Shown piece by piece: positions 61,008 to 64,000 of a stretch of DNA of 64,000 nt (positions are counted from its first letter, which is position 1; each line of letters opens with the position of its first letter). The stretch comes from Mucilaginibacter phenanthrenivorans. Lineage in GTDB: Bacteria > Bacteroidota > Bacteroidia > Sphingobacteriales > Sphingobacteriaceae. The translations under genes were made by a program, and so were the position numbers. Below the pieces are notes generated by a model. That model saw nothing but the letters and a program-made list of their open reading frames with translations, did not search any database and was not told the DNA's origin. The stretch covers positions 1-64,000 of the forward strand of contig NZ_JAHVAP010000017.1 of the NCBI RefSeq assembly GCF_024721155.1. The letters are read 5' to 3'.

Positions 61008-63398
61008 TTGAAAAAATCATTTGCGGCATTTATTGCCCTGCTGCTGCCTGTCCTGGCAGCGGCCCAGTTCTCTATTTCGGGAAAAATTACCAACCAGCAA
61101 ACCGGCGAAGCACTGACCGGGACAACCATCACCCTGACAAATTCGGCGCTTAATGCAATTGCCGGGGTTGATGGCAAGTACCACCTCGACAATTTAAAGA
61201 GCGGTACTTACACCTTAAAAGTTTCATTTATTGGTTATCATCCGGTTACAAAAACAATTACATTAAATGCAGATGTCGTAAGCGACTTCGCCCTGCAACC
61301 CGGTACTATGCTTACCGAAGAAGTTACCGTGAGCGCTACCCGGGCATCAGCCACCTCACCTACTGCTTATACCAATTTAAGCAAAAAGGATATCGACAAA
61401 AACAACTCCGGCCGGGGTTTTGAGTATCTGCTGGAGCAAACGCCATCAACGGTGGTATCGTCAAATGCCGGTGCAGGCGTGGGTTATTCCAGCATCCGCA
61501 TTCGGGGATCAGACGCTACCCGCATCAACGTTACCCTCAACGGCATCCCGATGAATGATGCGGAAGACCAGGGTGTATATTTCGTCGACTTGCCCGACCT
61601 GGCATCATCTGTAGACAACATCCAGGTACAGCGCGGTGTTGGTACGTCAACCAATGGCGCAGGCGCTTTCGGTGCCAGCATCAATATCCAAACCACCACC
61701 CGCAGGGATACTGCTTATACAGAGATCAACAGTTCGGCAGGATCATACGGGACAGTGAAAAACACCCTTAACCTGGGTACAGGCTTATTAGGCGGTAAAT
61801 TTAGTTTTGACGGCAGGGCATCAGAAATAACCTCCGATGGCTATATCGACCGCTCGGCATCTACCCTAAAATCGTTCTTTTTAAGCGGTGCTTATTATGG
61901 TAAAAAGAGCGTATTGCGTTTAAACGTCTTCAGCGGGTACGAGAAAACCCACCAGGCATGGGATGGCGTGCCTGAAGACAGCGTAAAATATGGCAACCGC
62001 AGGTATAACGAACTGGGCTATATCGATGCCACCAATTCGTATTATAAAAACCAAACGGACAACTATACGCAAAACTATTACCAATTGCTGTATAACCAGC
62101 AGATCAGTGACAAGATCTCGTTTAGCGGTGCGCTGCATTATACCCGCGGTTATGGTTATTACGAGGAATATAAAAACAACGAGCCTGTTTCGGCTTATGG
62201 ATTAAAGCCTGTTATTATCGGCACTGACACTTTGGCCAATACCGATTTGGTGCGGCGTTTATGGTTAAGTAATTACTTTTACGGCGCTACCTATAACTTC
62301 ACCTACAAGCCGCAAAAAAACTTTAACCTGGTAGTAGGCGGTGCCTATAACGAATACAAGGGCGATCACTACAATAACATCGAGTGGACGCAGCAAAGCA
62401 CCACCATTCCGCCGGATTATGAATACTCGCGCAATACAGCCAAGAAAACTGATTTCAATATTTTCAGTCGTGCTGAATACCGTGTTGGTGACCTGATCTT
62501 ATATGGCGATCTGCAATATCGCCACATCAACTATTCGTTTTTAGGGTTCGATCAAAATTTGAACAATGTGCAGCAGGATGTTTCGCTCAACTTCTTTAAT
62601 CCGAAGGCGGGGCTTACCTACGAGCTTAACCAGCAATCTAATATCTACGCATCGGTGGCCGTAGGCAACCATGAACCTAACCGCAGCGACTTTGTAAACT
62701 CATCGCCTGCAAGCCGACCAAAATCAGAGCATTTAACTGATTTTGAATTGGGTTACCGGATCAGCCAGCCAACTTTTGGGGGCAGCATTAATGGTTTTTA
62801 CATGCTTTATAAAAACCAACTGGTTTTAACCGGCGCGTTGGATGATGTAGGTGAGGCGATCCGCACCAATATTAAGGACAGCTACCGTGCAGGCATCGAG
62901 GTAAGCGGCTGGGTTAAACTTGCTGAGCAACTAACATGGTCTGCCAATGCATCGTTAAGCGAAAATAAAGTCAAGAACTTCAACCAGGTATTGTTTGATG
63001 AAGATTACAACCCGGTAAATACGCAATACAAATCAACTGATATTGCTTATTCGCCAGGTTTTGTTGGAGCAAGCACTATAAGTTATCACCCTATAAAAAA
63101 TGGCGAAATTGCCTTTATCAGCAAATATGTTGGTCGCCAATATTTGGATAACACCTCAACTTTAAGCCGTTCGCTGGATGGCTATTTCGTGAACGATATC
63201 CGCCTTAATTACAACTTCAAATTAAAGGGAGTTAAAAATGTTGGTATCGGTTTGCTGGTGAACAACGTATTCAGCAAAAAGTACCAGTCCGACGGGGCAA
63301 CTTATCCAGACATCGAGGGCGGCAAAGTGGTTAATTACAACTACTTCTTCCCGCAGGCACCGGTTAACTTTTTGGCATCGTTGAATTTAAAGTTCTAA
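61008..63398 (+). CDS. TonB-dependent outer-membrane receptor, probably for thiamine
   Basis: A 796-aa TonB-dependent transporter: signal peptide (1-19), carboxypeptidase-D-like domain (about 22-105), plug (GFEYLLEQTPSTVVSSNAGAGVGYSSIRIRG in outline, NDAEDQGVYFVDLPDLASSVDNIQVQRG) and barrel ending FLASLNLKF. Translation appears to start at TTG 61008, since KKSFAAFIALLLPVLAAAQ is the signal peptide and no ATG is near. It is downstream of a TPP riboswitch and upstream of a PnuC/PnuT-like gene, so thiamine (or a precursor) is the likely substrate. Its lipid-facing details cannot be judged here. Confidence 0.9.
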   Translation: MKKSFAAFIALLLPVLAAAQFSISGKITNQQTGEALTGTTITLTNSALNAIAGVDGKYHLDNLKSGTYTLKVSFIGYHPVTKTITLNADVVSDFALQPGTMLTEEVTVSATRASATSPTAYTNLSKKDIDKNNSGRGFEYLLEQTPSTVVSSNAGAGVGYSSIRIRGSDATRINVTLNGIPMNDAEDQGVYFVDLPDLASSVDNIQVQRGVGTSTNGAGAFGASINIQTTTRRDTAYTEINSSAGSYGTVKNTLNLGTGLLGGKFSFDGRASEITSDGYIDRSASTLKSFFLSGAYYGKKSVLRLNVFSGYEKTHQAWDGVPEDSVKYGNRRYNELGYIDATNSYYKNQTDNYTQNYYQLLYNQQISDKISFSGALHYTRGYGYYEEYKNNEPVSAYGLKPVIIGTDTLANTDLVRRLWLSNYFYGATYNFTYKPQKNFNLVVGGAYNEYKGDHYNNIEWTQQSTTIPPDYEYSRNTAKKTDFNIFSRAEYRVGDLILYGDLQYRHINYSFLGFDQNLNNVQQDVSLNFFNPKAGLTYELNQQSNIYASVAVGNHEPNRSDFVNSSPASRPKSEHLTDFELGYRISQPTFGGSINGFYMLYKNQLVLTGALDDVGEAIRTNIKDSYRAGIEVSGWVKLAEQLTWSANASLSENKVKNFNQVLFDEDYNPVNTQYKSTDIAYSPGFVGASTISYHPIKNGEIAFISKYVGRQYLDNTSTLSRSLDGYFVNDIRLNYNFKLKGVKNVGIGLLVNNVFSKKYQSDGATYPDIEGGKVVNYNYFFPQAPVNFLASLNLKF

Positions 63399-63427
63399 AA
63401 AACAGGATGTCATTTAGTTAAGCTTTT

Positions 63428-63590
63428 GCCCTCCCTTTGCTGCGCACAGGGAGGGCAGGTCCAGCGAAGCGTCGACCGGGTGGGTAAATCTGCAAGCGGC
63501 GTTAACGCCAATGCATTGGCTAATGCACGGCGGGTTGACTCACCCCGACATCGCTTCGCTCGTCACCCTCTCTGCTGCGCACAGAGGGGA
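63428..63590. repeat. Inverted repeat element between the receptor and transporter genes
   Basis: GCCCTCCCTTTGCTGCGCAC followed by AGGGAGGGC is one hairpin, CCCTCTCTGCTGCGCACAGA followed by GGGG another; the flanking pieces CCAGCGAAGCGTCGACCGGG and CACCCCGACATCGCTTCGCT are inverted relatives of each other, so the whole stretch can fold back on itself. Any ORF through it is a by-product of the repeat. It separates two genes that share the riboswitch. Confidence 0.6.
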
Positions 63591-63640
63591 AGGAAACTAA
63601 CCAATGGCATCATCTTTTTTAAAAGATAAAATATTAAGTA

Positions 63641-64000
63641 ATGAATTTCCACAACTGGATCCAATTATTTCTTGACCAAATGCGCGCAACCACCTTGTGG
63701 GAATGGGCAGCTGTACTTTTAGGCGTGGCCGAGGTGCTGTTAGCTAAGGTGAATAATATCTGGCTTTATCCTACAGGTATTGCCGGTACATTTATCGGCA
63801 TTTATATTTTGCTGATGGCTGGCTTGTATGCTGAGTCTGCGCTGAATGTTTATTATTTGGTGATGAGCGTTTATGGCTGGTATTTCTGGCTTAAAAAACG
63901 CGACGAACCACCGGTAAAAATTACCTGGGCAACGCGCAGGGAATGGATAATTACCTTGCTGATTGTATTTGCAGGCTGGCCGATATTGTATCTGCTGCTC
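63641..64000 (+). CDS. PnuC/PnuT-like vitamin transporter, N-terminal part (runs off the window)
   Basis: The first 120 residues of an inner-membrane protein of the PnuC family: LLGVAEVLLAKVNNIWLYPTGIAGT, IYILLMAGLYAESALNVYYL, VMSVYGWYFWLKKR and the beginning of a fourth helix. The NIW--P-G and NVYY--MS-YGWYFW signatures are shared with the pnuC gene at 32913 but the two are clearly diverged. Location behind a TPP riboswitch and a TonB receptor indicates the thiamine-specific PnuT branch. The frame is open to the right edge; a thiamine kinase or pyrophosphokinase gene would be expected beyond it. Confidence 0.85.
   Translation, partial: MNFHNWIQLFLDQMRATTLWEWAAVLLGVAEVLLAKVNNIWLYPTGIAGTFIGIYILLMAGLYAESALNVYYLVMSVYGWYFWLKKRDEPPVKITWATRREWIITLLIVFAGWPILYLLL

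Noticed and set aside
63426..63629. 67-codon plus-strand ORF between receptor and PnuT-like genes
   Set aside because: It lies wholly inside an inverted-repeat element, has a composition set by the repeat and no recognisable start context.
1..64000. tRNA or rRNA genes
   Set aside because: Reading for T-arm and rRNA core signatures gave only chance matches such as the GGTTCGACAAGCTC within the repeat near 33660.

Overview
The window looks like a chromosomal segment of a soil or freshwater Bacteroidota, most likely family Sphingobacteriaceae (Mucilaginibacter/Pedobacter type). The evidence is SusC/SusD outer-membrane pairs, FecR/ECF-sigma trans-envelope signalling, a DUF5687 ABC permease, MacB/FtsX-like permeases, an ECF42 sigma factor with a DGPF protein, near-absence of Shine-Dalgarno sequences, -7 boxes of the TAnnTTTG type, and several families of short intergenic palindromic repeats. 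I see no rRNA, tRNA, CRISPR array, prophage or intact insertion sequence.

Layout. 0.3-4.5 kb: truC, an ABC exporter pair (DUF5687 permease plus ATPase), a GNAT acetyltransferase and a small exported protein. 4.6-16.6 kb, all on the minus strand: a polysaccharide utilization locus for beta-glucan (ECF sigma, FecR anti-sigma, SusC with STN domain, SusD, PKD lipoprotein, GH16, GH30) followed by a seven-heme cytochrome. A predicted structured antisense RNA starts at the susC start codon and runs on the plus strand. 17.2-18.2 kb: START-domain protein and a small conserved ORF. 18.4-26.2 kb: a planctomycete-type cytochrome cluster (PSCyt1/DUF1549/DUF1553, DUF1501, beta-propeller, membrane cytochrome with LRR and sugar-binding-like domains, small membrane protein). 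26.5-29.5 kb: two tandem paralogues sharing an invariant C-terminal CPGSPGCP tail, a 7TM protein and a NarL-type two-component system, apparently one operon. 29.5-34.3 kb: thioredoxin-like lipid-anchored or exported protein, M13 peptidase, PnuC with a NadR-like kinase. 34.5-36.9 kb: ECF sigma, anti-sigma and an exported DUF4097-like repeat protein in overlapping genes. 37.0-40.7 kb: ECF42 sigma/DGPF pair, rlmI, trmB. 41.0-45.3 kb: FtsX-type permease behind a likely sigma-54 promoter, then a histidine kinase. 45.4-50.9 kb: gluQ and two amidohydrolase-like exported proteins. 51.2-58.2 kb: AraC regulator, SDR, small lipoprotein-like protein, panD, greA (with a hairpin-rich leader), HIT protein, hflX and an M20 peptidase. 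58.3-60.6 kb: RelE-type toxin-antitoxin directly behind aspS. 60.7-64.0 kb: a TPP riboswitch with an enlarged P3 arm, a TonB-dependent receptor and the start of a PnuC/PnuT-like transporter, i.e. a thiamine uptake locus that runs off the window.

How parts work together. The PUL encodes sensing (SusC STN - FecR - sigma), binding/import (SusCD, PKD lipoprotein) and surface cleavage (GH16 on beta-1,3/1,4 glucan, GH30 probably on beta-1,6 links). The pnuC/NadR-like pair would import and phosphorylate nicotinamide riboside. The riboswitch locus would import thiamine when TPP is low. The most unusual items are the susC-antisense RNA candidate, the greA leader RNA candidate, the CPGSPGCP-tail operon, the planctomycete-type cytochrome cluster, the repeat-expanded TPP riboswitch, and two genes (rlmI, panD) whose -7 box lies four bases before the ATG.
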